Assembly: GCA_963971305.1 (NCBI GenBank)
Contig: OZ020308.1
Coordinates: forward strand, 34,501,275-34,565,274
Direction of reading: 5' to 3'
DNA: 64,000 nucleotides
Origin: Arcuatula senhousia
Lineage: Eukaryota > Mollusca > Bivalvia > Mytilida > Mytilidae
Shown: in pieces, positions 12,026-24,804 of the stretch
Layout: every line of letters begins with the position of its first letter
Numbering within the stretch: the first letter of the stretch is position 1
Made by a program: the position numbers and the translations under genes
The notes under the pieces: model-generated
What the model saw: the letters and a program-made list of their open reading frames with translations, nothing else
Databases searched by the model: none
Told to the model about the DNA's origin: nothing

Positions 12026-12927
12026 ATCTTAACCCTTCCACCGATAATATTCACAACACGTTTAAAATATAGTTTTATTATAATTAATTTTAGAGACAAT
12101 AACTATTTAAATACAAAATAACATTTTATTAACGAAATTTTAAAGATTCCGATGTGTATTGTACTTCCGTAAGGTTACGGAAATTGACGGAACCCTCAGT
12201 GGTTTGCTTTTAGCGATTACGATCTTTGAACTCCCCGGAAGTAAGGCGTTACGACTAAAAGCAAAAACGTACGCGAAATTAACCTCGGAATCGACATTGC
12301 GCAACTGAGCTATTGAACGATCGAGGCTCAGTAGGGGCAAGTGGAATTGGATAATGTTTAAATGGATTGCATGTTATGTGCTGCTATACTCTTTATGGAT
12401 TGTTGTCCGACAGTATGCACCGAAACTTAAAAGCACGTTTAGGTTGTTTGTTATTGATTTATCTTTAAGACATGTTGCTGTTATTATATTTTTGTCCTTC
12501 AAAGTGATCAAAGTGAAACTTAGATCAAAGACAAATCTGTCAAGGAAGAAGCTAGTGTGTAGAACATGTAGAAGTTGGACATTCAATAATTTTATCTTGC
12601 TAGACAATTTTACACCATTAAAGTTTACTTGCTTACATTTTTATTTTGTTGAAATGTCATCTTAGTTTTTCACAAGTAAATTCACATAAATAACCTTATA
12701 TTTATTAATTTTAAAACAATGTAAGTCAAGCTAATATATATATTATACTCTATTATATGCGCATCACTATTGAAAAAAATAAAACTTGGCTGTACAAGGT
12801 CTTTAGAAATAATTCTTTGACAAACATTCTACACATTGTCATTATGACACAAATTAATCATTAAATAGAGATATTTAATAAGTTGAATATAGATGATTAG
12901 TACACCATCCATATGATGTTTTAATTG
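12026..12927. other. Non-coding spacer with a core repeat at 12166-12260
   Basis: Bases 12166-12260 hold the dispersed core that includes CCCTCAGTGGTTTGCTT followed by TTAGCGATTACGATCTTTGAA. It is flanked by CTTCCGTAAGG and CCGGAAGTAAGG, which are roughly inverted to each other. The rest (12260-12927) shows only overlapping shadow ORFs. Confidence 0.45.
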
Positions 12928-15900
12928 CTGAATATTTTTGTTGCTGAAATTTCCGATTTTTAAATTATTAATTGTTTAAACACCAGGTTTCTTTCCTTGT
13001 AATGCACATGGTCGATATCCTCGGTGCTGGATTTGGCTTCCTTGTTCGAACGTTTTGGTTTTGAGTACTTTTCGTTTTCAACAGTTTGGATTTGACCTTC
13101 CAATGTTTTGATTTAAATGCTACTGATGAAAGGTTACTCCTTGAAATATCGATATATAGCATATCCAAATTAACCGTTTATCCCAGCATTTTGGTATTTG
13201 TAATTTTGAAACCACTGGGCGATAACCGCTGCTGGTGGACCAGAGGTCCCCGAGGGTAATCACAAGTCTCTGACGACACGATTTACCATAAAATTTCTAA
13301 TATTTTTGTTGCTGAAATTTCCGATTTTTAAATTATGAATTGATTAAAACACCAGGTTTCTTTCCTTGTAATGCACATGGTCGATATCCTCGGTGCTGGA
13401 TTTGGCTTCCTTGTTCGAACCTTTTGGTTTTGAGTACTTTTCGTTTTCAACAGTTTGGATTTGACCTTCCAATGTTTTGATTTAAATGCTACTGATGAGA
13501 GGTTACTCCTTGAAATATCGATATATAGCATATCCAAATTAACCGTTTATCCCAGCATTTTGGTATTTGTAATTTTCAAACCACTGGGCGATAACCGCTG
13601 CTGGTGGACCAGAGGTCCCCGAGGGTAATCACAAGCCTGGTCGTCAGACTTGTCTGACACGATTTACCATAAAATTTCTAATATTTTTGTTGCTGAAATT
13701 TCCGATTTTTAAATTATAAATTGTTTAAAACACCAGGTTTCTTTCCTTGTAATGCACATGGTCGATATCCTCGGTGCTGGATTTGGCTTCCTTGTTCGAA
13801 CATTTTGGTTTTGAGTACTTTTCGTTTTCAACAGTTTTGATTTGACCTTCCAATGTTTTGATTTAAATGCTACTGATGAGAGGTTACTCCTTGAAATATC
13901 GATATATAGCATATCCAAATTAACCGTTTATCCCAGCATTTTGGTATTTGTAATTTTCAAATCACTGGGCGATAACCGCTGCTGGTGGACCAGAGGTCCC
14001 CGAGGGTAATCACAAGTCTCTGACGACACGATTTACCATAAAATTTCTAATATTTTTGTTGCTGAAATTTCCGATTTTTAAATTATAAATTGTTTAAAAC
14101 ACCAGGTTTCTTTCCTTGTAATGCACATGGTCGATATCCTCGGTGCTGGATTTGGCTTCCTTGTTCGAACCTTTTGTTGGTTTTGAGTACTTTTCGTTTT
14201 CAACAGTTTGGATTTGACCTTCCAATGTTTTGATTTAAATGCTACTGATGAGAGGTTACTCCTTGAAATATCGATATATAGCATATCCAAATTAACCGTT
14301 TATCCCAGCATTTTGGTATTTGTAATTTTCAAACCACTGGGCGATAACCGCTGCTGGTGGACCAGAGGTCCCCGAGGGTAATCACAAGCCTGGTCGTCAG
14401 ACTTGTCTGACACGATTTACCATAAAATTTCTAATATTTTTGTTGCTGAAATTTCCGATTTTTAAATTATAAATTGTTTAAAACACCAGGTTTCTTTCCT
14501 TGTAATGCACATGGTCGATATCCTCGGTGCTGGATTTGGCTTCCTTGTTCGAACGTTTTGGTTTTGAGTACTTTTCGTTTTCAACAGTTTTGATTTGACC
14601 TTCCAATGTTTTGATTTAAATGCTACTGATGAGAGGTTACTCCTTGAAATATCGATATATAGCATATCCAAATTAACCGTTTATCCCAGCATTTTGGTAT
14701 TTGTAATTTTCAAATCACTGGGCGATAACCGCTGCTGGTGGACCAGAGGTCCCCGAGGGTAATCACAAGTCTCTGACGACACGATTTACCATAAAATTTC
14801 TAATATTTTTGTTGCTGAAATTTCCGATTTTTAAATTATAAATTGTTTAAAACACCAGGTTTCTTTCCTTGTAATGCACATGGTCGATATCCTCGGTGCT
14901 GGATTTGGCTTCCTTGTTCGAACCTTTTGTTGGTTTTGAGTACTTTTCGTTTTCAACAGTTTGGATTTGACCTTCCAATGTTTTGATTTAAATGCTACTG
15001 ATGAGAGGTTACTCCTTGAAATATCGATATATAGCATATCCAAATTAACCGTTTATCCCAGCATTTTGGTATTTGTAATTTTCAAACCACTGGGCGATAA
15101 CCGCTGCTGGTGGACCAGAGGTCCCCGAGGGTAATCACAAGCCTGGTCGTCAGACTTGTCTGACACGATTTACCATAAAATTTCTAATATTTTTGTTGCT
15201 GAAATTTCCGATTTTTAAATTATAAATTGTTTAAAACACCAGGTTTCTTTCCTTGTAATGCACATGGTCGATATCCTCGGTGCTGGATTTGGCTTCCTTG
15301 TTCGAACATTTTGGTTTTGAGTACTTTTCGTTTTCAACAGTTTTGATTTGACCTTCCAATGTTTTGATTTAAATGCTACTGATGAGAGGTTACTCCTTGA
15401 AATATCGATATATAGCATATCCAAATTAACCGTTTATCCCAGCATTTTGGTATTTGTAATTTTCAAATCACTGGGCGATAACCGCTGCTGGTGGACCAGA
15501 GGTCCCCGAGGGTAATCACAAGTCTCTGACGACACGATTTACCATAAAATTTCTAATATTTTTGTTGCTGAAATTTCCGATTTTTAAATTATAAATTGTT
15601 TAAAACACCAGGTTTCTTTCCTTGTAATGCACATGGTCGATATCCTCGGTGCTGGATTTGGCTTCCTTGTTCGAACCTTTTGTTGGTTTTGAGTACTTTT
15701 CGTTTTCAACAGTTTGGATTTGACCTTCCAATGTTTTGATTTAAATGCTACTGATGAGAGGTTACTCCTTGAAATATCGATATATAGCATATCCAAATTA
15801 ACCGTTTATCCCAGCATTTTGGTATTTGTAATTTTCAAACCACTGGGCGATAACCGCTGCTGGTGGACCAGAGGTCCCCGAGGGTAATCACAAGCCTGGT

Positions 15901-17347
15901 CGTCAGACTTGTCTGACACGATTTACCATAAAATTTCTAATATTTTTGTTGCTGAAATTTCCGATTTTTAAATTATAAATTGTTTAAAACACCAGGTTTC
16001 TTTCCTTGTAATGCACATGGTCGATATCCTCGGTGCTGGATTTGGCTTCCTTGTTCGAACGTTTTGGTTTTGAGTACTTTTCGTTTTCAACAGTTTTGAT
16101 TTGACCTTCCAATGTTTTGATTTAAATGCTACTGATGAGAGGTTACTCCTTGAAATATCGATATATAGCATATCCAAATTAACCGTTTATCCCAGCATTT
16201 TGGTATTTGTAATTTTCAAATCACTGGGCGATAACCGCTGCTGGTGGACCAGAGGTCCCCGAGGGTAATCACAAGTCTCTGACGACACGATTTACCATAA
16301 AATTTCTAATATTTTTGTTGCTGAAATTTCCGATTTTTAAATTATAAATTGTTTAAAACACCAGGTTTCTTTCCTTGTAATGCACATGGTCGATATCCTC
16401 GGTGCTGGATTTGGCTTCCTTGTTCGAACCTTTTGTTGGTTTTGAGTACTTTTCGTTTTCAACAGTTTGGATTTGACCTTCCAATGTTTTGATTTAAATG
16501 CTACTGATGAGAGGTTACTCCTTGAAATATCGATATATAGCATATCCAAATTAACCGTTTATCCCAGCATTTTGGTATTTGTAATTTTCAAACCACTGGG
16601 CGATAACCGCTGCTGGTGGACCAGAGGTCCCCGAGGGTAATCACAAGCCTGGTCGTCAGACTTGTCTGACACGATTTACCATAAAATTTCTAATATTTTT
16701 GTTGCTGAAATTTCCGATTTTTAAATTATAAATTGTTTAAAACACCAGGTTTCTTTCCTTGTAATGCACATGGTCGATATCCTCGGTGCTGGATTTGGCT
16801 TCCTTGTTCGAACGTTTTGGTTTTGAGTACTTTTCGTTTTCAACAGTTTTGATTTGACCTTCCAATGTTTTGATTTAAATGCTACTGATGAGAGGTTACT
16901 CCTTGAAATATCGATATATAGCATATCCAAATTAACCGTTTATCCCAGCATTTTGGTATTTGTAATTTTCAAACCACTGGGCGATAACCGCTGCTGGTGG
17001 ACCAGAGGTCCCCGAGGGTAATCACAAGCCTGGTCGTTAGACTTGTCGGACACGATTTACCATAAAATTTCTAATATTTTTGTTGCTGAAATTTCCGATT
17101 TTTAAATTATAAATTGTTTAAAACACCAGGTTTCTTTCCTTGTAATGCACATGGTCGATATCCTCGGTGCTGAATTTGGCTTCCTTGTTCGAACGTTTTG
17201 GTTTTGAGTACTTTTCGTTTTCAACAGTTTGGATTTGACCTTCCAATGTTTTGATTTAAACTCTACTGATGAGAGGTTACTCCTTGAAATATCGATATAT
17301 AGCATATCCAAATTAACCGTTTATCCCAGCATTTTGGTATTTGTAAT
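12928..17347. repeat. Satellite array, about 12 monomers of 360-384 bp with higher-order structure
   Basis: Homologous points in successive monomers fall at 12968, 13328, 13709, 14078, 14462, 14831, 15215, 15584, 15968, 16337, 16721 and 17102. The spacings are 360, 381, 369, 384, 369, 384, 369, 384, 369, 384 and 381. Long monomers carry GCCTGGTCGTCAGACTTGTC and CCTTTTGTTGG; short ones carry GTCTCTGACGACACG and CAGTTTTGATTT. The alternation gives a 753-bp dimer. A second marker (GAACATTTTGG versus GAACGTTTTGG) alternates dimer by dimer, giving a 1506-bp tetramer in two copies (13709-15214 and 15215-16720). Each monomer holds a 66-70 codon minus-strand ORF, which is probably a by-product of homogenisation. 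Confidence 0.97.
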
Positions 17348-17372
17348 GCTATCATGTTTTCACAACTTTACA

Positions 17373-17462
17373 ACAGTCTTGTGTTTGGCGTGCCATAAAA
17401 CCTATTTTAGCCAACCTATTCTTTTGAAATGCCTGTACCAAGTCGGTGCTATTGTGGTCTTC
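17373..17462. repeat. Dispersed repeat R1, copy 2 (partial)
   Basis: Contains GCCATAAAACCT, then CTTTTGAAATGCCTGTACC, then AAGTCGGTGCTATTGTGGTC. It abuts the end of the satellite array. Confidence 0.55.
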
Positions 17463-17700
17463 AATTATTCTATAGAGTTTTCCTTGTTTTGTCTTTTATC
17501 GTGCACATTTGAGATTGATCCTCTAAGTTCGGGAATTTTGTTAATACCTTTATTATAATGAAGCCATAAGTCTAGTCAAAGTCTGTAAGAAGCTTTTAAC
17601 ATACAATGATACGTGTGTTTGACATTGTTAAAGGTTGGATCATGTTTAGAATGATAAAAGATAACAATTATCCATTTTCGTTGCAGAGTGATAATTCTTT

Positions 17701-17790
17701 GCAGTTGGACACTGGGTATCCGGTGTAGAGTGGTAACCCGACGGGTAACTAACATCAAATTGTGTGATTCGATCCTCCTGAGAACTGAAA
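17701..17790 (+). repeat. Degenerate tRNA-like SINE head
   Basis: Has the tRNA-type promoter layout: a box A-like CGGTGTAGAGTGGTAACCCG and, about 35 nt on, a box B-like GATTCGATCCTCC. The rest does not fold as a normal tRNA. It is a diverged relative of the SINE copies at 24805 and 50512. Confidence 0.5.
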
Positions 17791-17832
17791 ATTTTATTAA
17801 CAGGTTTTGAGAAGAGATTTTCGAAGAACGAT

Positions 17833-18366
17833 TACGAGAGATTTTTCAACAACAAATCGGCGTTCCAATTGGCACAAACTGTGCTCCTCGCCGATTTGCT
17901 TTTATACTCTTACAAGACTGAATTTCTTCAGGGACTTGTAAAGCACAAGAAGATGAAAGAGGCAAGGTCATTTAATCTTACATTCAGATATATTGATGAT
18001 GTCCTTTCTGTCAATAACACTTCATTTGGTAGATGGATTCCTTCAATATATCATCCAGAATTGGAGATAAAAGAGACCACCGAATCAAATTGCTTCACGT
18101 CTTTCTTGGATTTGCACCTCGAATTTGAGCCAGGTGGTAATCTCAGTACAAAAAATTACGATAAAAGAGACGATTTTAATTTTCAAATAATTAATTTTCC
18201 TAATCTACAGAGCAATATACCTACACTCCCTGCATACGGTGTTTATATTTCACAACTTATTCGATATGCCAAAGCTTGTACACATTTCATAGATATTTTG
18301 ATCAGACACCGATTTCTTCTTGACCGACTTTTGGAGAAGGGGTCTCATACGATCCATAAAAACTAG
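17833..18366 (+). pseudogene. Penelope-like reverse transcriptase fragment
   Basis: The reading begins with an I-G-V-P-I-G-T-N-C-A-P block at 17850-17890. It then needs a frameshift at about 17885 (GCTCCTCGCCGAT) to enter the 165-residue frame ending at 18366. That frame carries A-D-L-L-L-Y-S-Y, then the catalytic palm F-R-Y-I-D-D-V-L-S, then E-L-E-I-K-E-T-T-E-S, F-L-D-L-H-L, Y-D-K-R-D-D-F-N-F and Y-G-V-Y-I-S-Q-L-I-R-Y. This series is common in Penelope-like or related RTs of molluscs and cnidarians. The N-terminal RT and any GIY-YIG nuclease are absent. It is a truncated, frameshifted copy without function. Confidence 0.75.
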
Positions 18367-18496
18367 TAGAAAAATTCAAAATTGAGTTAAATGATATGGT
18401 GATTAATTGTTTTAAATAGTGTTTGACTGGTCTGCTGTACTGAGATGATCACCTCAATTTCCCTAATTAACTATGTTGTGTTCTATGGTCACTACC

Positions 18497-18603
18497 AGAT
18501 CCTACGATTGCAATGGAAGAATGCGGTTTTGCGCCATAAAACCTGGTTAAACCCACCATTTCGTTTGAAATGCCTGTACCAAGTCAGAACCATTGCGATC
18601 CAC
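18497..18603. repeat. Dispersed repeat R1, copy 3
   Basis: ACGATTGCAATGGAAG at the left, GCCATAAAACCTGG in the core, CCATTGCGATCCA at the right. The end inversion is intact. Confidence 0.65.
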
Positions 18604-19484
18604 CAACTCTTCGGTCTGAAAGATTCGTTTTTTGTTATTTTCTCTGGACTATGAAATTGATCATTTAAGTTCGGTAGTTTTGTTATTACCTTTATTTTGG
18701 GAGGGACAAAGTAAGCTGTCCTTCATTACACCAATGCTAGTTAAGTAGAGATTGTAAAGAGTAGAATTAACTTGATCTATCACAAAAAAATACACAGCAA
18801 GCAAGCGCAAGCTGGAAAGGAACTTTTCGAAACATAAATCTGGCTTAAAAATCTAGGCATAATTCTTATATAGTATCTTTACCTTAATTGATTGTGCAGA
18901 AAAACGGCAAATCAATCTGTTAGGTCAAATAGTTAGATATTGCTGTTATTATACTAGTTCCTCCCGGATAGCCAATAAATGAAATAGTTAAAACTTAAAA
19001 TTTTATCGTGGATTATAGTTACATTAGTTAAGTCTGTAGCCATTGAAATAAAAATTACAACAAAATTCCAGACCATAATTTTTTCTACGCCTGACGCGCG
19101 TTTGATCTATTTAAAACTCATCAGACACATTCTACCAAAATATTGAAAAAGCCAAACACTAGTACCATATCGAATATAATTATGAAGAGAATTTAGCAAT
19201 AAAACCGAAAATACCGAACACAAAGATTAAATTATGATTAAGATTAAGCTAAGTTTTGGAAGGCAGGACTGTAGGGTTTAGATGATTTTCAAATATAATG
19301 AGATATCTAATAGTAAGAAGCGACACGACCTACATCCATGTATATCAGCGACAATTGAAAAAATTGACAATTGAAAAAGGTTAACAGTCTTCAATGTGGC
19401 AAGTCTATTCGCTGTTTTGCACTTGGTCCTGAAGATCCATGTTAAAAAAACATCACATCAAGGCGCACAATATAAAATACTCGG
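18604..19484. other. Non-coding spacer downstream of UNC93-like gene A
   Basis: No gene is recognised. It includes whatever 3' UTR gene A has; no confident poly(A) site was assigned. Confidence 0.4.
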
Positions 19485-22363
19485 TTACGTGTCTTTAATC
19501 AGTGTGTCATTACAATCGTTTAAGATCTCATCCGGTAAGTTTGTTTCTCGGTCTAATGTTTTCATTTCATCCTCAACTTTTATCGTAGTTTCATCGTTAG
19601 GCTTGTTGAAACTTTTTCTAGACCATAATGAATGAAGTATACCATAGAGTGTTATAGAAACTACTGCAAAAGAAATACAGAACAACAATCGCGTGTTAAC
19701 TGAAATGTAACTTGCTGTTCCAAACACCAGTGCATACCAAAATCCTCTCCAAAAATGTACGTTTGCAAATGTGGTATCCATGGTTTCGGGAAACAACATT
19801 GGTATTATGCCTGTAAAATAGAATTTATTTTTTTATGTGTTCATATTTAGGGACCTAATATTTATCCAAATTGGGAGCTTTGTTTTTTTCCTTACTAGTA
19901 AAATGAATCTTATTTTTGATGAAAAAAAGCTATCTTGAATTTTTTTTTCTGAAGAAGGAGTTTTGCTATATTCTGTCATGGCGCCTATTAAAACTCAAAA
20001 ATAAGAATATCATTACCAGAACATTAACCAAGCCCCTTCAATAAAGTAAAATGGTCGGATCCTTAGAGTAAATGACTTTTTATAATTATATCGCAAAAAC
20101 TCTTTTCATATTTTTATATTATCCACTAAAATATTTTTTAAATAAAGTTTCTACAACGTTTCTACAAAAAGTTGATGTTTGCTCTTTCGGAGCACCTGAG
20201 TTCACTCTTGTTACGATCTGAGTTCATGTTGATGATTTCCGTTCGGTTGAGTTTGTGTGTTTGTGTTTCTACGTGGTGTTCTTGTTCTAGTTTACCGGCT
20301 TCGTCGTTCCGCTTTTGGACTTTTGACACTCGAATGCCCCATAGGTGCCTCTTTGCTTCTTTAAATGTTGGTTAAAAGATAGTTCATAAAATAGAAAAAC
20401 TCAGACCTACCAAATGTGTCTAGTTTAAAAACGCTATCAGAAAATCCCATCGAAATTGAAGATATAAATATCAACGATAAATACTGGAAGGATGGATCCC
20501 AAAAAATCCAAATGATTAAATTAGCGACGCTTATAATTGTTGCCAAAGCAACATCTAGTTTTTTTGGTAGATATTTTACTGTCTTTGGTAAAATTTGCAA
20601 AAAGATCGTATTAGAGACAGCAAAGGCTCCCATGACGTAGCCAACCATACCAATTCCATATCTACACGATATATATGCCTGTAAAGTAAATGAACCATAG
20701 TTGTAGTTTTAATATTGCACCCCTGGTCCATGTTATTTCTGTTGGAGGAGTTCAAGCGAAATGAACAAATTTCCCAATCAAAGAGGTATAAATTCTAACT
20801 TTAGAACATGCACATGTTTATTTTATTGCTGTTGACTTCCATATTCTCAATGCTTGATTTTTTTCTCCTTTTCGATTGTATTTTTTGTTGTGCGTTTTTT
20901 TCTTCTTTGAGTAATATTTGCTTTTCTTTTTATTCTATTCTTTTTTAACCTAGTCCTGTTCCTGAGCTATATTACATTTTTACCTTTAATTTATTGGGCT
21001 AAAATTATACTTTCCACCCTATAATTTTCTATCTGCGTTATCCGGGAAACATGATCTGATCTACTGTATATTTCCTAAAAGTGTGTATGGGAGAGGATGT
21101 TGGGCTGCAGCGACTTTATCGACATACCAGAGTGTAAATGGCAATTGTTAAAGGTAAAAAACGGACATATCGCAGACTGAAGGTAACAATCGACCTTTAA
21201 AAGGTAACTCACGAAGCTTTTTTAAATGAATATGATAACTATTTTAGCAACACAAATGAAGACTCGACGACGGGTAGAGGTAAGTGACAAGTGATCGATT
21301 GAGCTGTATTCAAACTAGAGCCTTACTGAAAACAGCTGGCCACCAATCTCACTTTCACTGTCCTCATTCGTGTTTAATGGTGCCTCTCGGACTTATGCCA
21401 TTCGAATGCCTCCTTGGTGCTTCCTTGCTTCTTAAGGAAAACACAACTTACCTTTGTAAAATCTGCGTAAACAATAAGTATCATAATTGATGTCGATATA
21501 GCGTAAGGCAGAAACAAAAGTAACTTTACATCAGCCATCGCCGTAAACATGGAACAAAAGGAGTTAGCTATGCTTCTGTTTTGTGTTTGTTTACTCTTTG
21601 GCAGTGGAGGTAGAAATAGTACGACGAGAATCACTCCGATTACGTCAAAGGTAAGATAAGCTGCCATAAGCTGGTAAAGTGTTTCTTTTGTTGGCATCGT
21701 TATGCTCCTTGTTGCATTGTGATCTCGAGTACCTTCAACTTTCATCAAAACACCACATGGATATGTTATATTTTCTTGTTGGCTATAAACATCATCTCTG
21801 AATATAATGGAAGACACTATACTTCCAACAGTGAAGGCTAAACCCATAAGTGCAAAAAATATTCCGTTAACTTTACTAAGGGTATGTTCAAGAAGTTTAT
21901 TTGTTGTCTTGGAAATTTGATTTGCCGAGGCCGTTAAGAACAACCTTTGAGAAATCCACAACGGTCCAGTTACTAATCCTAGTAAAAGAGATGATGGAAT
22001 GAGAGTTTCAAATCGTGGGTAAAAATTACTGCATACGTATATAACGTGAATAACGAACGCTGCAATGACGCATACTTTCCCACCAATAAGTTTTAACACC
22101 AAGGGACCCAAGCTCGAGGAAATTATTGATCCGGCATAAATAGAAGCTAACGACTTTGTTCCTAGTCCTTCTGTCATGTTCAAACTAGACTGCAATGCTT
22201 GTAATGACATAAAGGCAGAAAAAACAAAGAAAAACGCTATTGATATAACCATTGTACATTGGTATGGACTTTCAATGTTGTCTTTCTTCTCCACGGTTGC
22301 GCTCAGAGCTAAGTGTAGTTTCATCTTTTTCATAATCATGGGCACTTTCTCTAAAATATGCAA
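19485..22363 (-). CDS. UNC93-like transmembrane protein, paralogue A (3 coding exons)
   Basis: Member of the UNC93 branch of MFS-like membrane proteins (relatives: UNC93A, UNC93B1, nematode unc-93). Coding exons on the minus strand: 22363-21452, 20678-20411 and 19810-19485. Donors are AAG|GTAAGT and TTTG|GTAGGT; acceptors are TTTACAG|GC and TTTTACAG|GC. Phases are 0 and 1, and the product is about 490-500 residues. Twelve hydrophobic segments fit: seven in exon 1 (first at about 39-60), three in exon 2, two in exon 3, then an acidic tail. The signature stretches are F-F-F-V-F-S-A, N-F-Y-P-R-F, T-L-I-P-S-S, G-P-L-W-I-S-Q and L-P-P-L-P-K-S. An AG acceptor next to M1 suggests the real start is Met9 (22339) or a nearby Met, after a 5' UTR intron. 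The C-G-x3-C pair of the long outer loop is C-G-V-L-M-K here, so the second Cys is lost. Introns hold retroelement scraps at 20178-20375 and 21345-21430. Confidence 0.9.
20178..20375 (+). repeat. Retroelement 3'-tail repeat, copy 1 (in intron 2 of gene A)
   Basis: Series: CGGAGCACCTGAGTTCACTC, then TTCCGTTCGGTTGAGTTTG, then TACCGGCTTCGTCGTT, then GACACTCGAATGCCCCATAGG. The same series lies at 45240-45425 (behind an RT tail) and at 62340-62525. It is probably the 3' untranslated part of the Penelope-like family. Confidence 0.7.
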
Positions 22364-22626
22364 TCAAAATAGTTTGATAATCTTTAAAATCTTAAAATCA
22401 GCTGACTCCACATCCGATGTTTAATTCGGTTTTTAAACTAATAACAAGAGACTTTAAAGACACAACTTTTAACCTACAGAGAAACAAAAATAACAAATAG
22501 GGAACTAGTCGATATATAAATAACTTTTTTGATCGGACTGGCTTTTGAATCATCTGCATTTTAATTTAGACCAAATTGCATAATAGGGAGCAGTCACCTC
22601 TGAACACAAGAAGGTTGCTAGCTGTT

Positions 22627-23236
22627 TTGGGGCAAGCGCAGCGAAGCCCTATGGAGTCCATAGAGTAGTGATGATTTTCGCGGTTTTTTTTTCAGTCTAG
22701 ACGGAGTGATCTTCCTGCATCCAGTCTGGAAAAAATGCTTCATTTTCTATATTACTTTTCAATATTTGTTAACATGATACGCACTTTTATAAATCTCCAT
22801 TTTTATTGGAATTTTATAGGATCGGAACAAGTTTTATTTTTTCCTTTGCATTTTACATGACGAACTATTTGGTTTAAAGCGATAGAATATAAATTATGTA
22901 TTCATCTAATACTTGATTGGTTCGTATAAATAGTTCTCTTATTTGATTGGTCAACGCAAGGATACGGTCTTGTTCATTCATAAATTCAGTACCTAATGCA
23001 CATCAATGGGACGAGTGCATTTTAATCGGAGGGGTGTTTCAATCGATACCGTTTGTACAAGTGTGCAATTGTGATCATTAACTTTGAGCGCATCTGCAAA
23101 CCATCCTTTGTTCGCTCACCAAAAAAGTTATTTCGCAAACAATTTGAACAATATACTTTAACAGAGAATAAATCTTTTAGTTCTTATGTATTTCGCTTGC
23201 CTTTAAACGCTTTAGCGCTTTGAGTTACTCTCAAAT
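22627..23236 (+). repeat. 600-bp dispersed repeat R3, copy 1
   Basis: Nearly collinear with 44371-44958. It starts GGCAAGCGCAGCGAAGCC, passes GTCTAGACGGAGTGAT, TTTGTTAACATGATA and GGGACGAGTGCATTTTAATC, and ends CGCTTGCCTTTAAACGC + TTTAGCGCTTTGA. It sits about 260 bp upstream of gene A's first coding exon. No ORF is seen in it. Class unknown. Confidence 0.8.
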
Positions 23237-24804
23237 GTTATTAAATCTGTTGTCTAGCGAACACGTATAATACATATCACTATCTTATATTACATGTACA
23301 TGTCATGTTTGAGTATTAACATAATTTCAATATATGTGTACACGGCAAATTTCACCAAAACCTTAATCCACGATATGCTAGTGACCTTCGGGAACGTAGT
23401 GCACTGAGGGTTACGTTATCGTATCAAAATATAATCGATTGCTTTGCATGTATACATTTTGTACATTTATTGCAGAGCATGCTGTTTATGTAAATTTGTC
23501 TATCAACTAAGACCAAAGCTAATTGAAAGACTTTTCTGTCTGTATACGTTTTTTATTGAAAAAGGCAACGTTATGTTTACAATTGTATCTTGCGCGAGAT
23601 AATTTGCCCCGACAAATCTGCTTTATTTCATTTCCTTTTTTTTTGTTGTTGAAATATTTAGATAAAAAGGGTTAAGTTAGAATAATTCTTAGTGGACATT
23701 AGAAATATTTCCAAACAGCTACCTATGAAGTTTTATATTACTTAATTTGGCTTGTGTTTGGTTCACCACATGAAAACTCTTACAAAAATTATACCATGCA
23801 ATGTATATATGTCATGATAACACAAATTAATACTTACACTTAATCCTAATTCTGTAACAGAGCTATATAAGTCTTAAACTTACGATTTTATATTGGCAGG
23901 TGGGAACATGTCGGTCAAAATATGTCTAAAGATACATGTTTAGAATGTTACAAGATAAGAATTGTCCATTAATGGGACAGAACGATTAAATCTTTCTTTC
24001 AAATCAGCTTTATTTTTAAGCATTGCGTAGTATCATTTTTATCAAGTTAGGAACCGACCAACTTGAGGCGGGATTCATATTCATATTTTGATTTGATAGA
24101 AAACAGCTTTTATGCTTAGATTGCGGAAAATATTTATTCTTAAAGGCATACTTTTTGTTCATTATCAGCATTATTTTTTTATAGCAAACGTCCTTCTTCT
24201 GTGTATTATTTTTATCCTCTGCTGCCAAAACAAGTCTTTCATCATCAGGATTCAAAATGGTTAACGAACGTATCAAGGCCTTTCCTTTAGATAAAATAAT
24301 CGGTCCCTTCTCAGTATAAATTGTGGAAGAGTTTGACATTACTGTATATACGTCTCTTGGACAGTCACATAGTACATGTATATAGAGTATATGATTCAAG
24401 TTTAAACAAAATATAAAGTGGTAAAACCTGATTTATTTTGTAAATGAGCTAGATATCAGTCCGATTAAAATTTCATCTCTTGACTTCAACTTGAGATATA
24501 TGATATAGGGGCCGTATTTTAATAAGTCTGACAAAAGTAACACAAAAACAGTGCGTGTCTTGAAGCATGTCGTGCAAACCAAAGCTAAAGTAAATATAAA
24601 TATCAAATCAATTTATCTTACCGTTACAGATGCTATTCATACAAATTCATTACTTTAAAACATGGTATATGTGCAGCTGTTACGTGAACAAATGATTAAT
24701 CTATACAATGAAACGTCGTCTGAGGCGTATATGTACATGCAATTAAACTAACAAAAAACAATGCCGTGATTATTCTTTATACATTCTGTGTTCTAATGCT
24801 GTAC
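23237..24804. other. Non-coding spacer
   Basis: No gene is supported. A 127-codon minus-strand ORF at 24016-24399 has no recognisable domain (see rejected items). Confidence 0.35.

Noticed and set aside
12354..12665. 103-codon plus ORF opposite a 77-codon minus ORF
   Set aside because: Mutual shadows in AT-rich DNA, no motifs.
22339..22363. M1 of gene A as the definite start
   Set aside because: The first Met codons straddle a TTTTAG acceptor. By analogy with B and C the real start is probably downstream of it (22339 or a later Met).
24016..24399. 127-codon minus-strand ORF
   Set aside because: No recognised domain, no convincing splice signals, biased low-complexity C-terminal half. It could be a lone exon, but I cannot support it.
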